A DNA stretch of 64,000 nucleotides from Axinella damicornis (GCA_963931865.1 OZ007505.1:18865139-18929138), one strand, 5' to 3'. Counted from the first letter of the stretch, positions 20,701 to 31,507 are shown. Numbers and translations are program-made. The notes: generated by a model not told the origin, from the sequence alone.

Positions 20701-21966
20701 GGGATTGCTCTAGTACTCCTGCTGCTAATTTGCAAGCTCACAGTTGCAACTGGAACCATTAATGGTCTGATCTTCTATGCAAACATTGTTGCAGTCAATC
20801 GTTCAATCTTCTTCCCTGCCAATGAAGCCAACATTCTAACAGTGTTCATCGCCTGGGTTAACCTAGACTTAGGTGTTGAGACTTGCTTCTTTCATGGAAT
20901 GGATGCATATCTTAAAACATGGCTACAGTTCGTCTTTCCTCTGTATGTTTGGAGCTTAGTGGGCCTGATGATAATGGCTAGTAGATACTCCCCAAGGATT
21001 ACAAGAATTTTTGGCTCCAATCCAGTTGCAGTTCTGGCAACCCTCTTCCTCCTCTCCTATGCAAAGCTATTTCGTGCCATTATTGCTGCACTGTGTTTCA
21101 CATTCCTGGATTATCCCGATGAGGTGCGAGTTGTTGTCTGGCTGTATGATGGGAACATCCTGTACATTCACGGCAAGCACATTGCCCTGTTTCTTGCAGC
21201 TTTGCTAGCATTTCTGCTCTTTTTTCTTCCCTACACCATCCTCCTCACTGTGGGACAGTGGCTTCGAGCAAATTCCAATCGAAGGTTCTTCCGTTGGATC
21301 AACAGTCCCAGAATAAATCCTTTTCTTGATGCTTACTATGCACCATATAGAGATCAACATCGCTATTGGACTGGACTGACGCTTTGCCTTCGCTGCCTTC
21401 TCTATCCTGTATTGGTTTTGCTTTCCCTTGTGTCCGCTGATCCCAGTCATAATCTTCTGGCAATTCAAGCTGCAGTTATTGCACTCCTTACTTTAATCCA
21501 TTTCACTGGCTTGATATACCACAAGTTGTACCTTGATGTTCTTGAAGCCTCTTTCATTCTCAACCTTGGCATTCTTGCAGCTGCCACTTACTCTGTGAGG
21601 CTCGCTGAAATTCAAGAAAGCCAGGCAGCTGTTACCTACGTTTCAGTTGGTATAGCATTTGTTACCTTTGTTGGGGTCCTAGTCTACCACACGTATCAGC
21701 GAGTGTGGCCAAAACTGCAGCAAATATCCCATCAGTTACGCCACAACAAGGAGCATCAGAGTGAGAATTTTGATGATTCAGAAGCAGTTACTGACAATCA
21801 ACCACAAGTTACAAGTGCTCCCACCATGACCATTGTTGAGTGTCCAAGTCCAAAGCAACTTATATCCACTGACAGTGATTCCAGCAAATCTCAAACTGTC
21901 ATTACTCCCATAAACTTCATTGAGCTTCGAGAACCACTCAACTTGATTGATACCAGTGATCACTGA
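17788..21966 (+). CDS. A2: PMP-repeat multipass membrane protein, A-type (1392 aa)
   Basis: An intact single-exon frame. Residues 1-26 are a signal peptide (MARSLRLECLVVGFLLPFLP...). The N-terminal domain follows (FYIKPTPSTPCPDPADPC, TLSEYAQQ, LLLPGNHVLSV). About 17 PMP-type repeats run from about residue 195 to 640; these are divergent from one another, unlike the homogenised B repeats. The Cys-rich module (CPHGF, LCGEC, GSSKCLLC) ends near residue 955; 961-1300 is the multipass domain with 8-10 hydrophobic stretches; 1300-1392 is the tail ending in ELREPLNLIDTSDH. Sequons are frequent. It differs from A3 by a three-residue gap near residue 57 and two extra residues in the tail. Its 3' end faces B2. 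Probable surface receptor or adhesin; ligand unknown. Confidence 0.9.
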   Translation: MARSLRLECLVVGFLLPFLPIDICAGHPTFYIKPTPSTPCPDPADPCVTLSEYAQQLPNSNYNTTLLLLPGNHVLSVDFTVENVSVFEILCFACAGGQATRIVCKGMVGFSLRSISQVTMRGLVVNFCGKDAVTTIYGVLFHSVLDGRITNCSFQDSIGTALRVINSSLDLRRSTSFTRNGRRCRNYMCSHLGGGIYANTSTLKFTGNSSFRVNSAGEGGGIAADYSVLDFTGKITFKHNLAKYGGGISAWTSTINFSGSSTFGENSAAHYGGGIEARSSTLNFTGGSTFANNSAARYGGGIAALHSTLMNFSGKSIFMNNSADFGGGIDAQSSTTLNFSGGSTFRNNSASYGGGICAGPNTLLNFNGNSTFKNNYAAVAGGGIVIFHHNILNFTGDINFTHNLALAGGGMSVMYSTMISTGNCLFTNNSAIGYGGGMYVLYSTLYLIGNGVFGNNLARVGGGIYATVSSLSVGGNSSDIIGKHSGGSTLCTSLFVKNSALIHGGAVYTEDSFLTFQGDSIFSSNSANYSAGGIYSKNTTLRFNGSTSFTSNSGQLLGGGIYGLGTLLYFTGNSSFTANTAARGGGEYLVNSFNILSQNASVTMDGNNATEYGGGVYVEDSDPISYCFPNIVNLESCLFQVDGLLQTSVDQLVPIFFDPAVILQSNEFHAIRAFLNVSIHFSSNHAQKAGSAVYGGSVDSCAMDLVYNTTSVQGIARFNWQVPNLELEPNSISSDPFQVCLCKDGVLNCNTPELDRQMQVYPGQLLKLSVVATGQRDGTVPAVVRAFFHGTDKYASVPQFQDTQNVSNICTELYYKVHSSATNNSATLVLYADGPCSTNGKLLHISLKFHDCPHGFSLNPSEGICECEPRLQKYTTRCNITKRTLERNGEFWVGYDNISEGLILHPHCPFDYCASGHVKFTLNATDKQCDNNRSGLLCGECKSGYSLALGSSKCLLCSNIYILLIIPFALAGIALVLLLLICKLTVATGTINGLIFYANIVAVNRSIFFPANEANILTVFIAWVNLDLGVETCFFHGMDAYLKTWLQFVFPLYVWSLVGLMIMASRYSPRITRIFGSNPVAVLATLFLLSYAKLFRAIIAALCFTFLDYPDEVRVVVWLYDGNILYIHGKHIALFLAALLAFLLFFLPYTILLTVGQWLRANSNRRFFRWINSPRINPFLDAYYAPYRDQHRYWTGLTLCLRCLLYPVLVLLSLVSADPSHNLLAIQAAVIALLTLIHFTGLIYHKLYLDVLEASFILNLGILAAATYSVRLAEIQESQAAVTYVSVGIAFVTFVGVLVYHTYQRVWPKLQQISHQLRHNKEHQSENFDDSEAVTDNQPQVTSAPTMTIVECPSPKQLISTDSDSSKSQTVITPINFIELREPLNLIDTSDH

Positions 21967-23718
21967 GATGATTGTATCTTAAGTTGCCAAGATAGTGTGT
22001 GACTGTAGGAATAATTATATAGCTGTATACTAGTTTTACTTGTACTTTTGAGTTGATTCCGTTCTTTTTCTTAGTTGGTGATAATGTGTTAATTTGATCT
22101 CTTGTGCATCTTAGTTAAATGTTATTTTCCAGTGATTGTTAAGCAGCTAATGAAACACGTTTGTGTATTGCTGTCGTGTGTAAGAATTATGGCACCACCT
22201 CAAATTGTGGCCCAGTAATTATTTCTTATTGTAATCACTAAGTTTTGGGGTTAGAATACACCAAGCAGTTGCTATAATATGATTTTGTGATTGGAGAGTA
22301 ATTAAAAAAAATAACAATCAAATTGTATATTACTCAATTACTTAAAAGTATAACTATTCCTTAGTGACTCAGGGCCGCTAGGTATTGTACATGCATGGTG
22401 GCTTACAAAAAAAACATATCTCTTCATCAATTAGAAAATAAAAATACTCAAGAAAGCTAAGACCAGACCATTTTTGGAAGCGTAAGGAAATGAGGAAAAC
22501 ATTTGTAGTAGTTTTCTTTCACAGAACCTCACAATAAGAAGTTTTGATTCTAATGCATCTGTGCAAGCAAACTTATCCATCCCATGTGTTCTCTTCAATG
22601 ATAATGTCACAGCCTCCTTATATATCAGGAGGCAACAGAAATGCTCAGCTATAGCTAATTCTTCTTGAATAGCTTGAACCTGATGACATCCTGTGTGCAG
22701 AGACAGACTATTGATGTCCCTTGATATTACAGCCAGGATGCTAAGCAAGAAATGCTTATTTCCCCATCTCTGACAAGAATCTTCAATCTTTCTATCAAAA
22801 CCGGTAAGAAATCAAATTTATGTTCCTCTTCCTAAGTTTGGTGACAAAATAAATGAAACCCAGACCCAAATACAAACTTCTGGAGAAGCATTTCCACTAA
22901 CTAGCAACAGCCCATGGTTAGCTTCAAATGTTGGACCCTGGGAAAGGTGTGCTGTTTCGTTAATAGCTTTCACAGTCCCTCACCATCCACTCATCCAGTA
23001 TGCATGACTTAACAGCCATATATCCTACGCTGGCATTGCTGTCTGATATATATAGAGCAGCAGGTAAGTCATATTATTAAATGGTGCTACTTCTGAGTGC
23101 AATGGATTGTGTTACATTTCCTTCTAGAGGTCCATGCAGTGGAAAAGGCATCTGTTTAAAATTATATCAGTCTAGATATACTCTCCTCAGCCAATAGCTG
23201 TGTGGGGCTGTTGCCAGCTTTCTGGATAGCTTTGATAATAATATAGTTACAGGTTATAACTGCAGTCTTCCATTGACAATGTATAGTTTTGTAGTATAGT
23301 ATAGTACAATTTTGTGGCACTAACGACCTCTTTAATACATGTCCATGCACACAATGTTTACAAAGAGAATCTGTAGTTTATATAGTTCAGGGCTTTAGAG
23401 ATTGTACGTGCATGATGACTCACAAAAAACTTTCTCTTCATTGATCATTAATTTCAGTTGACTATGCAATACTACTACAATGCAGTAGCAACAAGTACCC
23501 TGGTAGCTACTGCATGTCAACTGATAACTAAAAAGAGCAAAATTAACTTCAAGCTTCAACCACACTTAGCACACTAAATAAAGTATCTGAAAGTTGGCTC
23601 ACTACACACTCACCCAACAATAATGCTCTACATAATATTATAATTTTGGGGTGGGGGGAAGGATCTAATAAGGTACAGTATACTCTTGATATGTAGCTAT
23701 TTGTATCTGTGTGTAGTC
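21967..23718. other. Intergenic region between A2 and B2 3' ends
   Basis: Holds the A2 3' UTR (ATTAAA near 22304, AATAAA near 22438), then decayed LINE-like sequence to about 23260, then the B-type 3' flank with a short GGGGTGGGGGG stretch near 23645. No gene seen. Confidence 0.6.
22470..23260 (+). mobile_element. Decayed LINE-like RT remnant after A2
   Basis: Same block order as at 52790-53780: TTTCTTTCACAGAACCTCAC, GCCAGGATGCTAAG, a TTTCACAGTCCCTCACCATCC block corresponding to the FDTVP motif, and GAGTGCAATGGATTGTG. All frames are broken. A parallel copy follows A3. Confidence 0.5.
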
Positions 23719-26700
23719 TCATGGGTCATTTGTGTTGATCAATTCAAGTGGCTTTCGGAGTTCAGTGAAGTTTGTGGTGGGAGGAATCAAAGGTTGTGAT
23801 TTGCTATTGACCAAGTCAACTGGGTCATGAAATTCAATAAGGTTTGACGGGGAAGCAATTGACAAAGGCTGGGCTCTCGTTGAAGTATCAATTAGGTCAA
23901 GTGTCTCTGGATGTGGACGTTCTATGACGGTCATGGTGGGAGCAGTCAGTGTGTGAGCTTCATCCGCTTCATCCTCTGAACTGTTGTCATTGTACATCTC
24001 TCTTGACTCAGGGTGACGCAATTGGTTCATTTTCAGCTGGAATTTGGGCCAAATTTGCTGGTAAGCGTGGTAGAGAAGGACCCCAATGGAGGTGGCAAAT
24101 GCTATACCAACTGATGTGTATGCAACAGCAGCCTGGCTAACTGGCACTACAGCAAGTTTCACATAGTAGGTGGCTCCTGCAAGAATGCCCAGGTTGAGGA
24201 TGAATGAGATTTCAAGGATATCAAGATACAACCTTTTGTATATCAAACCAGTAAAGTGGGTCAGTGAAAGAAGCCCAATCACTGCAGTTACAACAACCAG
24301 AAGATTAAGACTGGGATCAGCGCGAGTGTTGAAGGCAAACACCAGCAACAGAGTGCAGCGAAGACAGAGTATCAGTCCAGTCCAGTAGCGATGTTGATCT
24401 CTATATGGTGCATGGTAAGCATCCAGGAATGGCTTTATTCTGGGATTGTTGATCCAGTGGAAACAACTTCGATTGGAGTTTGCTTGAAGCCACTGCCCCA
24501 CAGTGAGGAGGATGGTGTAGGGAAGAAAGAGGATCAGAAGTGTCAGCAAAGCAACCAGAAAGAGGGCAATGTGCTTGCCATGAAGGTACCGGATGTTGCC
24601 ATCATGCAGCCAGACAGCAACCCGCACATCATTGGGATAATCAAGGAAGGTGACGAATAATGAAGCAATGATGGTACGCAGGAGCTTTGCATAGGACAGA
24701 AGGAAGAGGGTTGCCAGAACTGCAACCGGGTTGGAGCCAAACAACCTTCCAATCCTTGATGAGTAGTAACTAGCAATTATTATCAGTCCCACTAAGCTCC
24801 ATATGTATAGAGGGGAGATAAACTGTAACCAAGTCTTAGCATATGCATCCATTCTATCATAAAAGCAAGTTTCAATCCCTAAGTCTAGGTTAAGCCAGGC
24901 TATGAACACTGTCAGAATGTTGGTTTGGTTATGTGGTAAGAAGATAGCACGATTGGCTGCAACAATGTTTGCATAGAAGATCAGCCCATTGATGGTTCCA
25001 GCTGCAACTGTGAGCTTGCAAATGAGCAGAAAGAGGACTAAAGTGATTCCAGCCATGGCAAATGGTAAGAGCAGCAATATGTGGAGGTTGGAACACTGTA
25101 TACATTTAGAGCTACCAAGAGCAAGGCTAAAACCAAATTGGCACTCTCCACATAAGAGACCTGACCTGCTGTTTGCACACTGCAAGTCAGAATTGCTGAG
25201 AGGGAAACTGATGCGGTCTGTGGCTGGCTCGCAGTAGTCAAATGGGCAGTGTGGGTGGAGAATCAGTGTTTGGGAGTAATTGTCGTACCCCGCCCAGAAC
25301 TCTCCCTCACGGGTTAGCGTTCTTTCTGTGATGTTACATCTGGTGGTGTACTTTTGAAGCCTTGGTTCACATCCACATATCATCTCAGATGAATTCAAAC
25401 TAAATCCAGGGGGACAGGGAAGAAAGTGGAAAGAGATATTCAGAACAATTCCATCGGTTCCACATGGGCCATCTGCATACAGTACTAGCATAGCAGTCTT
25501 GTTGACAGCTGATGAACGTATCTGATAATGAAGATCTGTGCAGTCTGCTTTCACATTCTGAGTATCTTGGAATTGAGCTAGTGAAGTATTTCCATCTGAC
25601 TCGGCAAAAAATGCTCGAACGACAGCTGGAACAACTCCACCTCTCTGTCCAGTTGCAACTACAGGAAGGTGGAACAGTTCACCTGGGTACACTTGTACAA
25701 TGAGTTCTACAATGCTGCAATCTGTGATTCCATCTTCACATGGGCAAACTTGTAAGGGATCAGAAGAAATGCTGTTCGGTTCCTGCTGCATTCCCATATT
25801 TAGTACATCCATCGATGGGTAATCAAGGAAAACATCTCCCCTACTACTGCCATATTCAATATTAACCATGCAGTTGTCTAATGAACCACCATACACTGCA
25901 CTCCCTGATATCCCTGCATTATTGTTGTAGAAATATGAGTGGACGTTGAGGGATGCACAAATCGCAGCAGTGAGTGAATCATGAGGGAGCTTGATTGTCC
26001 CATAAAATTGGAAGAAGCACTCCACAAGGTTGTAAGGTAAGGGAAGACAGTATGAGAGAGGGTCGGAATCCTCCACATACATGGCTCCTCCATACTCTGT
26101 TGCGTTGTTGCTATCCATAGTGATAACTGTGTTTTGAGAGAGGAAATTGAATGAATCTACCAGATACTCTCCCCCACCCCTTGCTGCAGTGTTTCCTGTG
26201 AAGCTGTTGTTTCCACTGAAGTACATACTTGCTCCAAGTCCATATATTCCTCCACCTTGCAACTGTCCTGAGTTTGAGCTGAAATGAGTGCTTCCACTGA
26301 ATTTCAAAGTGCTGTTCTCAGAGCAAATTCCTCCTCCATAGTACAGTGCTGAGTTGCCACTAAAGGTGTTATGTCCTCCAATACTTAGGGTACTATCTTT
26401 TGTGTATACAGCTCCTCCATGGATCAGTGCAAAATTGTCCATGAAAATTAATGTGAAAGAATTGTAGCCTCCACTATCTTTCCACATGATGTTGTCTCTA
26501 CTATTTTCAGTAATGTATAAAATGCATTTCTTAGTATACATTCCTCCACCAAGGAGTGCTGTGTTGTTTTGGAAAGTAGTGTTACCAGTGGAATTCAGAT
26601 GGCTGTATAACGCACAGATTCCTCCACCAATTCGTTTTGCAGAGTTGTTTCTGTAACTAGTGCTACCAGTGAAATTTAGAGCACTGTTCCATATACTAAT

Positions 26701-28713
26701 TCCTCCACCATCTTTTGAATCAGCTGAGTTCTGTTTGAAAGTAGTGTTACCATTGAAGTTCAGTGCGCTGTACCTTGCCACAATCCCTCCACCTTCTTCT
26801 GCCATGTTGCTTCTAAACGTAGTGTTACCAGTGAACTTTAAAGTGCTGTACCATGCTCCAATTCCTCCACCAAAGTGTTCCTTTGAGTTGCTTCTGAAAG
26901 CAGCATTAACACTGAAGTTCAAAGTGCTGGACGCCCATGCATCATAAATTCCTCCACTATGTTGCTTTGCTGAGTTGTTTCGGAATGTAGTATTACCAAT
27001 GAACTTCAAAATACTGTCTGATGCCATGATTCCTCCTCCACATACTTCTGCTGAGTTCCTATGGAAAGTAGTGCTACCAATGAAGTTTACATTACTGCAT
27101 AATGCTACAATTCCTCCACCACGTTGTTCTGCTGGGTTGCTTTGGAAAGTAGTGTTACCAGTGAACTTCAAATTGCTGTCTGGTGCGATGATTCCTCCGC
27201 CACTTTCTTCTGCTGAGTTGCTTTGGAAAGTAGTATTACCAGTGAACTTCAAACTGCTGTCTGATGCGAAGATTCCTCCACCAATATCTCCTGCTGAATT
27301 GCTTTGGAAATTTATGTTACCAGTGAACTTCAAACTACTGATTGATGCCACGATTCCTCCACCAGTTTCTTCTGCTGAATTGCTTTGGAAAGTTGTATTA
27401 CCAGTAAAATTCAAACTGCTGTCTAATGCGAAGATTCCTCCACCAAAATCTCCTGCTGAATTGCTTTGGAAATTTATGTTACCAGTGAACTTCAAACTAC
27501 TGACTGATGCCACGATTCCTCCACCAGTTTCTTCTGTTGAATTGCTTTGGAAAGTTGTATTACCAGTAAAATTCAAACTGCTGTCTAATGCGAAGATTCC
27601 TCCACCAATATCTCCTGCTGAATTGCTTTGAAAATTTGTGTTACCAGTGAACTTCAAACTGCTGTCTGATGTGATGATTCCTCCACCACTTTCTTCTGCC
27701 GAGTTGCTTTGGAAAGTAGTGTTACCAGTGAAGTTTAAACTGCTTTCCAATGACCAGAATCCTCCACCACTTGTTTCTGCTGAGTTGTTTCTGAAAGTAG
27801 TGTTACCAATGAAGTTCAAAGTGCTGTACATTGCTGCAATTCCTCCACCAAATAGTTTCGCTGAGTTGTTTCTAAAAGTTGTGTTACCAGTGATATTCAA
27901 ACTGCTGTCTGATGCCATGATTGCTCCACTGCTAACGTTTTCTGCTGAGTTGTTTCTGAAAGTAGTTCTACCGGTGAAGTTGAGAGTGCTTTGCCATGCA
28001 TATATTCCTCCACCATCTTCAGCTGAATTGCTTATAAATGTGTTGTTCTCAGCCTCGAATATCAAGGTGCTAGTGTGTGTGTGAATTCCTCCCCCCAAAC
28101 AGATGCAGGTACGATTCCTTCCAGAGCACCCCCTACAGTTGTTTGTGAAACTATTGCTTCCCTTCAGAACCAGGCTACTGTAGAATACCCCAAGCGCAGT
28201 ACCAATGCTGTCCTGGAACAAGCAGTTGAGGATTCTTATGTCCTGTCCTAAATACACTGACACTCCATAAGTTGTCAGGTAATCATGATTGGTATAGTAG
28301 TCATGATCAACTGCACCCTTGCCACAAGAATTGAACGTCAAGCCATGAACTGTCATGTGGGATATGTGTCTGTATGTAAAACCAACCAATCCTCGGCACA
28401 CAATCCTGCTTCCACTTGCTGTATGATCATCTGCAGTTGAGGTCTGTTGTGCATAGATCTCGAAATCACTGACATTCTCCACCGTAAAGTTTACACTGAG
28501 GACATGGTCCCCAGGCAGGAATACCAGTGTGGTGTTGGAGGTGAGCCAGTGGTGAGTTTGTTGTGCATACTCTGAGAGGGTGAGGCAGGGGTCCGCAGGA
28601 CATGGTGTGTTGGCAGTGGGTTTGACATAATGGGTGGTGTGGCCAAAGCAGGTGGTGAAATGGACTAGGAGGGGTAGCAGTGTTGCCATGACGATCCTTG
28701 GTGATCCTGCCAT
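23719..28713 (-). CDS. B2: PMP-repeat multipass membrane protein, B-type (1664 aa)
   Basis: An intact single-exon frame with the B-type plan: signal peptide (MAGSPRIVMATLLPLLVH), N-terminal domain, about 25 PMP-type repeats, Cys-rich module, membrane domain from about residue 1209, and tail from about 1548 with two ELREPL-like motifs (NLIEFHDPVDLVN and NFTELRKPLELIN). The repeats differ from B1: here pairs of repeats alternate (GGGIFALDSSLNFTG with GGGIVAS.SSLKFTG). The total is 187 residues shorter than B1, nearly all in the repeat array, while N- and C-terminal parts align closely. It is tail to tail with A2. Start chosen by the conserved signal peptide. Confidence 0.88.
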   Translation of the reverse strand: MAGSPRIVMATLLPLLVHFTTCFGHTTHYVKPTANTPCPADPCLTLSEYAQQTHHWLTSNTTLVFLPGDHVLSVNFTVENVSDFEIYAQQTSTADDHTASGSRIVCRGLVGFTYRHISHMTVHGLTFNSCGKGAVDHDYYTNHDYLTTYGVSVYLGQDIRILNCLFQDSIGTALGVFYSSLVLKGSNSFTNNCRGCSGRNRTCICLGGGIHTHTSTLIFEAENNTFISNSAEDGGGIYAWQSTLNFTGRTTFRNNSAENVSSGAIMASDSSLNITGNTTFRNNSAKLFGGGIAAMYSTLNFIGNTTFRNNSAETSGGGFWSLESSLNFTGNTTFQSNSAEESGGGIITSDSSLKFTGNTNFQSNSAGDIGGGIFALDSSLNFTGNTTFQSNSTEETGGGIVASVSSLKFTGNINFQSNSAGDFGGGIFALDSSLNFTGNTTFQSNSAEETGGGIVASISSLKFTGNINFQSNSAGDIGGGIFASDSSLKFTGNTTFQSNSAEESGGGIIAPDSNLKFTGNTTFQSNPAEQRGGGIVALCSNVNFIGSTTFHRNSAEVCGGGIMASDSILKFIGNTTFRNNSAKQHSGGIYDAWASSTLNFSVNAAFRSNSKEHFGGGIGAWYSTLKFTGNTTFRSNMAEEGGGIVARYSALNFNGNTTFKQNSADSKDGGGISIWNSALNFTGSTSYRNNSAKRIGGGICALYSHLNSTGNTTFQNNTALLGGGMYTKKCILYITENSRDNIMWKDSGGYNSFTLIFMDNFALIHGGAVYTKDSTLSIGGHNTFSGNSALYYGGGICSENSTLKFSGSTHFSSNSGQLQGGGIYGLGASMYFSGNNSFTGNTAARGGGEYLVDSFNFLSQNTVITMDSNNATEYGGAMYVEDSDPLSYCLPLPYNLVECFFQFYGTIKLPHDSLTAAICASLNVHSYFYNNNAGISGSAVYGGSLDNCMVNIEYGSSRGDVFLDYPSMDVLNMGMQQEPNSISSDPLQVCPCEDGITDCSIVELIVQVYPGELFHLPVVATGQRGGVVPAVVRAFFAESDGNTSLAQFQDTQNVKADCTDLHYQIRSSAVNKTAMLVLYADGPCGTDGIVLNISFHFLPCPPGFSLNSSEMICGCEPRLQKYTTRCNITERTLTREGEFWAGYDNYSQTLILHPHCPFDYCEPATDRISFPLSNSDLQCANSRSGLLCGECQFGFSLALGSSKCIQCSNLHILLLLPFAMAGITLVLFLLICKLTVAAGTINGLIFYANIVAANRAIFLPHNQTNILTVFIAWLNLDLGIETCFYDRMDAYAKTWLQFISPLYIWSLVGLIIIASYYSSRIGRLFGSNPVAVLATLFLLSYAKLLRTIIASLFVTFLDYPNDVRVAVWLHDGNIRYLHGKHIALFLVALLTLLILFLPYTILLTVGQWLQANSNRSCFHWINNPRIKPFLDAYHAPYRDQHRYWTGLILCLRCTLLLVFAFNTRADPSLNLLVVVTAVIGLLSLTHFTGLIYKRLYLDILEISFILNLGILAGATYYVKLAVVPVSQAAVAYTSVGIAFATSIGVLLYHAYQQIWPKFQLKMNQLRHPESREMYNDNSSEDEADEAHTLTAPTMTVIERPHPETLDLIDTSTRAQPLSIASPSNLIEFHDPVDLVNSKSQPLIPPTTNFTELRKPLELINTNDP
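26570..28080 (-). repeat. 81-bp coding repeats in B2, with two-unit periodicity
   Basis: Between about 27250 and 27640 the units alternate: TCCACCAATATCTCCTGC or TCCACCAAAATCTCCTGC units with TCCACCAGTTTCTTCTG units, giving a 162-bp period repeated two to three times. This pattern is not in B1 or B5, so the expansion is independent. Confidence 0.8.
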
Positions 28714-28864
28714 GCTGTGCAGCTGGGGTGCAGACCTGAGACAGAAGAGCTCATAGTTTATGAAGTTGTTTTGTCAACTACTGTCTGCTTAGTGATGTCC
28801 AGAGTGAACAAACGTAATGTCTATATTTTTCCTTGAAGTCAACTTAGGCATGCAGCTCCTTGCA

Positions 28865-28868
<4 letters not shown>

Positions 28869-28957
<89 letters not shown>
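28869..28957. repeat. (CA)n microsatellite, about 44 units
   Basis: Longest of the three homologous CA tracts, about 155 bases upstream of the B2 start. Small open frames through it are artefacts of the repeat. Confidence 0.95.
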
Positions 28958-28959
<2 letters not shown>

Positions 28960-29521
28960 AAATACATGCACACATGTAAATAAATTCAGACATATAGTAT
29001 CACTTACAGAGATTTTTACACCAACCACACACACTCATTTTGTCTTTTACCACTCTCATCGGTCATGAGTGCAATGCGATGTGAGGATGATCGATGGAGT
29101 TGCATTTCCTTCCAGAGATGCGTAGGAGTCGTTTACCTTGATCCTAAACAACCAATCTCCTCGGCCAAAGAGCTGTGTGGGTCTGTTATAATTACCAGCT
29201 GTTTTCGGACCAAGCACACTTTTTCTTAGATCATTATTCCACGTATACTTTGTACCACCAATTTCAGGGCATACTGGTGCAGGAGGATCAACTTTCCTGG
29301 AGTTTTAGTTTTTGGCCAGACCATAATTTCTGTGACTGGACTTTCATTTGGTGCCAGCATTTTGTGGGACTCTACTTACTGCTCAGATCATGCACTGCAA
29401 GCATCTGTTTGAGATGATGAGGAAGACCACCCCCAGCTAACTGTTCGGGGTCGTGAAACTTAATGCAGTGTCTGTCAGGAAACTTTATTTCCTATTGCAC
29501 CAGTTGAAACTTCCCGTGTAC

Positions 29522-30002
29522 CAGTGGCGGATCCAGGGGGGGGGGGGGGGGGGGCAGGGGGGCCGGTGCCCCCCCCCCCCCCCCTGGCTAGAGAAAGAAA
29601 AAAAATTTTATATAGCTAGCTGCCGCTACGTTGCAACTCCTGGCCTGGCGCCATGGCCTCCTCAGCTCGCAATATCGTGCGTTGCCTGAAACCGAACGGC
29701 TTGGGAACGAGACCACGATCTAGTATACCCCTCCGTGTACGTACGTATTACATTCGTGAGCGAAATAAGCAAGGAAGAAGCTCATGGAGGCCCTGGGACC
29801 TGCAATCCTCGTTCATCTGGAACTTGCAGTGCAAAGCGCGAAGGTGCCACGAGAGCCCATCCTGAGAAGTGAAAAATGAAGGCGAAATAAAATTTTCCGC
29901 GCTTCGCGCGGACTGATCGGCGCTACGCGCCTCTATGCACTGCCTCCGGCAGCGTTTCATATACGGTGCCCCCCCCTTTCATAAATCCTGTATCCGCCCC
30001 TG
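29522..30002. mobile_element. hAT-like miniature element (CAGTGGCGGATCCAGG ends)
   Basis: It starts CAGTGGCGGATCCAGG and ends with the complement of CAGGGGCGGATACAGG. It is flanked by TGTAC on both sides (GTGTAC counting a shared base), while the paralogous sites at 12752 and 60078 read CCGTGTACTATG once. CAG[TG]GGCGGA termini are typical of hAT elements, though those usually duplicate eight bases. It contains G19 and C16 runs near the left end (29536-29584) and GC-rich interior, with no transposase. Confidence 0.75.
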
Positions 30003-30210
30003 TGTACTATGTACCTTTCTAATTCATCCTCATAATAATTATATTGATAGCACTTACAGTATAATGGCTACTCATACATACAATGACTGATGATCTGTGT
30101 GCGCAACAGATTGCCAACCTTGAAAACATAATATACATGTACATTACACACGGCAGTGTCTATCCTCCCCATGATGTCGTAATGTTAAAAGATCTGTAAC
30201 GGGACATGTC

Positions 30211-30321
30211 TAGTCTCATTCCCAGAACGTTTTATCCAGTGCATATATCGCTTCCAGTAGCTATATGCATGATACTAAAAGTGATCTGCGCTAGGGTTGG
30301 TTGGGTCTGGGACCGCGATTA
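30211..30321. mobile_element. Old TAGTCTC-ended miniature element, copy 2
   Basis: Counterpart of 12971-13083: TAGTCTCATTCCCAGAACG start, GGTCTGGGACCGCGATTA end. Confidence 0.6.
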
Positions 30322-30839
30322 GACATTCGTTTAAGGTTGGTTGTTAAATACAACCGTTATCTAGTGTAAAACAGAGTGGATCTTGATAACACAGCCACTG
30401 ATGCTATTGTGGGTACGGTAGTAGCTAGCATGGAGTACAGTACTACTCCATCTGTAGGATGCCATATGCGTAAAAAATGGCCGCTGCAATAAACCTATAC
30501 TAATTTGACACGGGTAGAGAACTCACCTCTTGTATACGACTTCTGGTATGCTGATGACCGTGTCTTTCAGTGTAGTCTGATATCACTTTCCTGTGACTTA
30601 TAGAATAGCTACAGTCCATTCAATGGCTAGCCCAGGTCACAGCTGCACATTATGCTGAAATTGAAGGTGTTTACCTCGTTTACATGTAGATTATCTAGGA
30701 GGCAGATAAGAACACCAGCAGTAAACATCTCCAAATTTGGTAAAATGATCTCTTTATACCTATCCATGGACAAGATAAATGGTGTAGGTACTTATTAGAA
30801 AATGAAACTACCTATTCAAGAGAGTTCTACATGACCACT

Positions 30840-31350
30840 TGTAAGTGTATATACAAAAATGAGAAACAGGGGAAGTTACCGCTACGAAATGCATGGGAAG
30901 AAGCTTTCCTTTCAGAACCACAACCCTCCTGATAACAATAAGAGTTCAAAAGCAAAATTCACCCATGATAATTAATGTCACTACCTCCATGTAATCTGAC
31001 AAGTCTTTTGTAATTCTCCTTCTCTTTGGTAGAAATCGACTTCTTATATATCGCAAAATCAGGTACACAACCAGAGCCCAACCAATGCACATCCTTGTTA
31101 CTATATATAGCTACTATGAGCCATGCATTCTGGAGTAGCAGTTCCACTACATCATGATCACATAATGCCTACAACACTGCAGCAGTTTGCTAACGCACAT
31201 TGTGGATTCCAAAGCAAAAACCATGAAATGGTGGACTCTGGGGTTGATAATAATCCCTCCCCATGCGCTCATATAGTATGCAGGATTTGACAACCATATC
31301 CTGCACTGGGTTTGTATAGCTATCTCACTGATATAGAGAGTAGTGAATCA
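30840..31350 (+). mobile_element. Decayed LINE-like RT remnant, flank copy 2
   Basis: Counterpart of 13590-14110, with the same broken frames and the TATCTCACTGATATAGAGAG block. Confidence 0.5.
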
Positions 31351-31476
31351 TTGGCAGTCACAGTTCCCCAATGATCGGTGTAGTGTGTTTCTAATCTATA
31401 GAATGAATCACCTCAACCTAACTGTCTGGCCGCTGTAAAATGAGCTGATGATATGCTCCAAGATGACAAACTCCAT

Positions 31477-31507
31477 TAGCCTTGTCCCCAGGCCAGGAAC
31501 GAGGCTA
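31477..31507. repeat. Short foldback, copy 2
   Basis: TAGCCTTGTCCCCAGG...GAACGAGGCTA, counterpart of 14241-14271. Confidence 0.6.
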
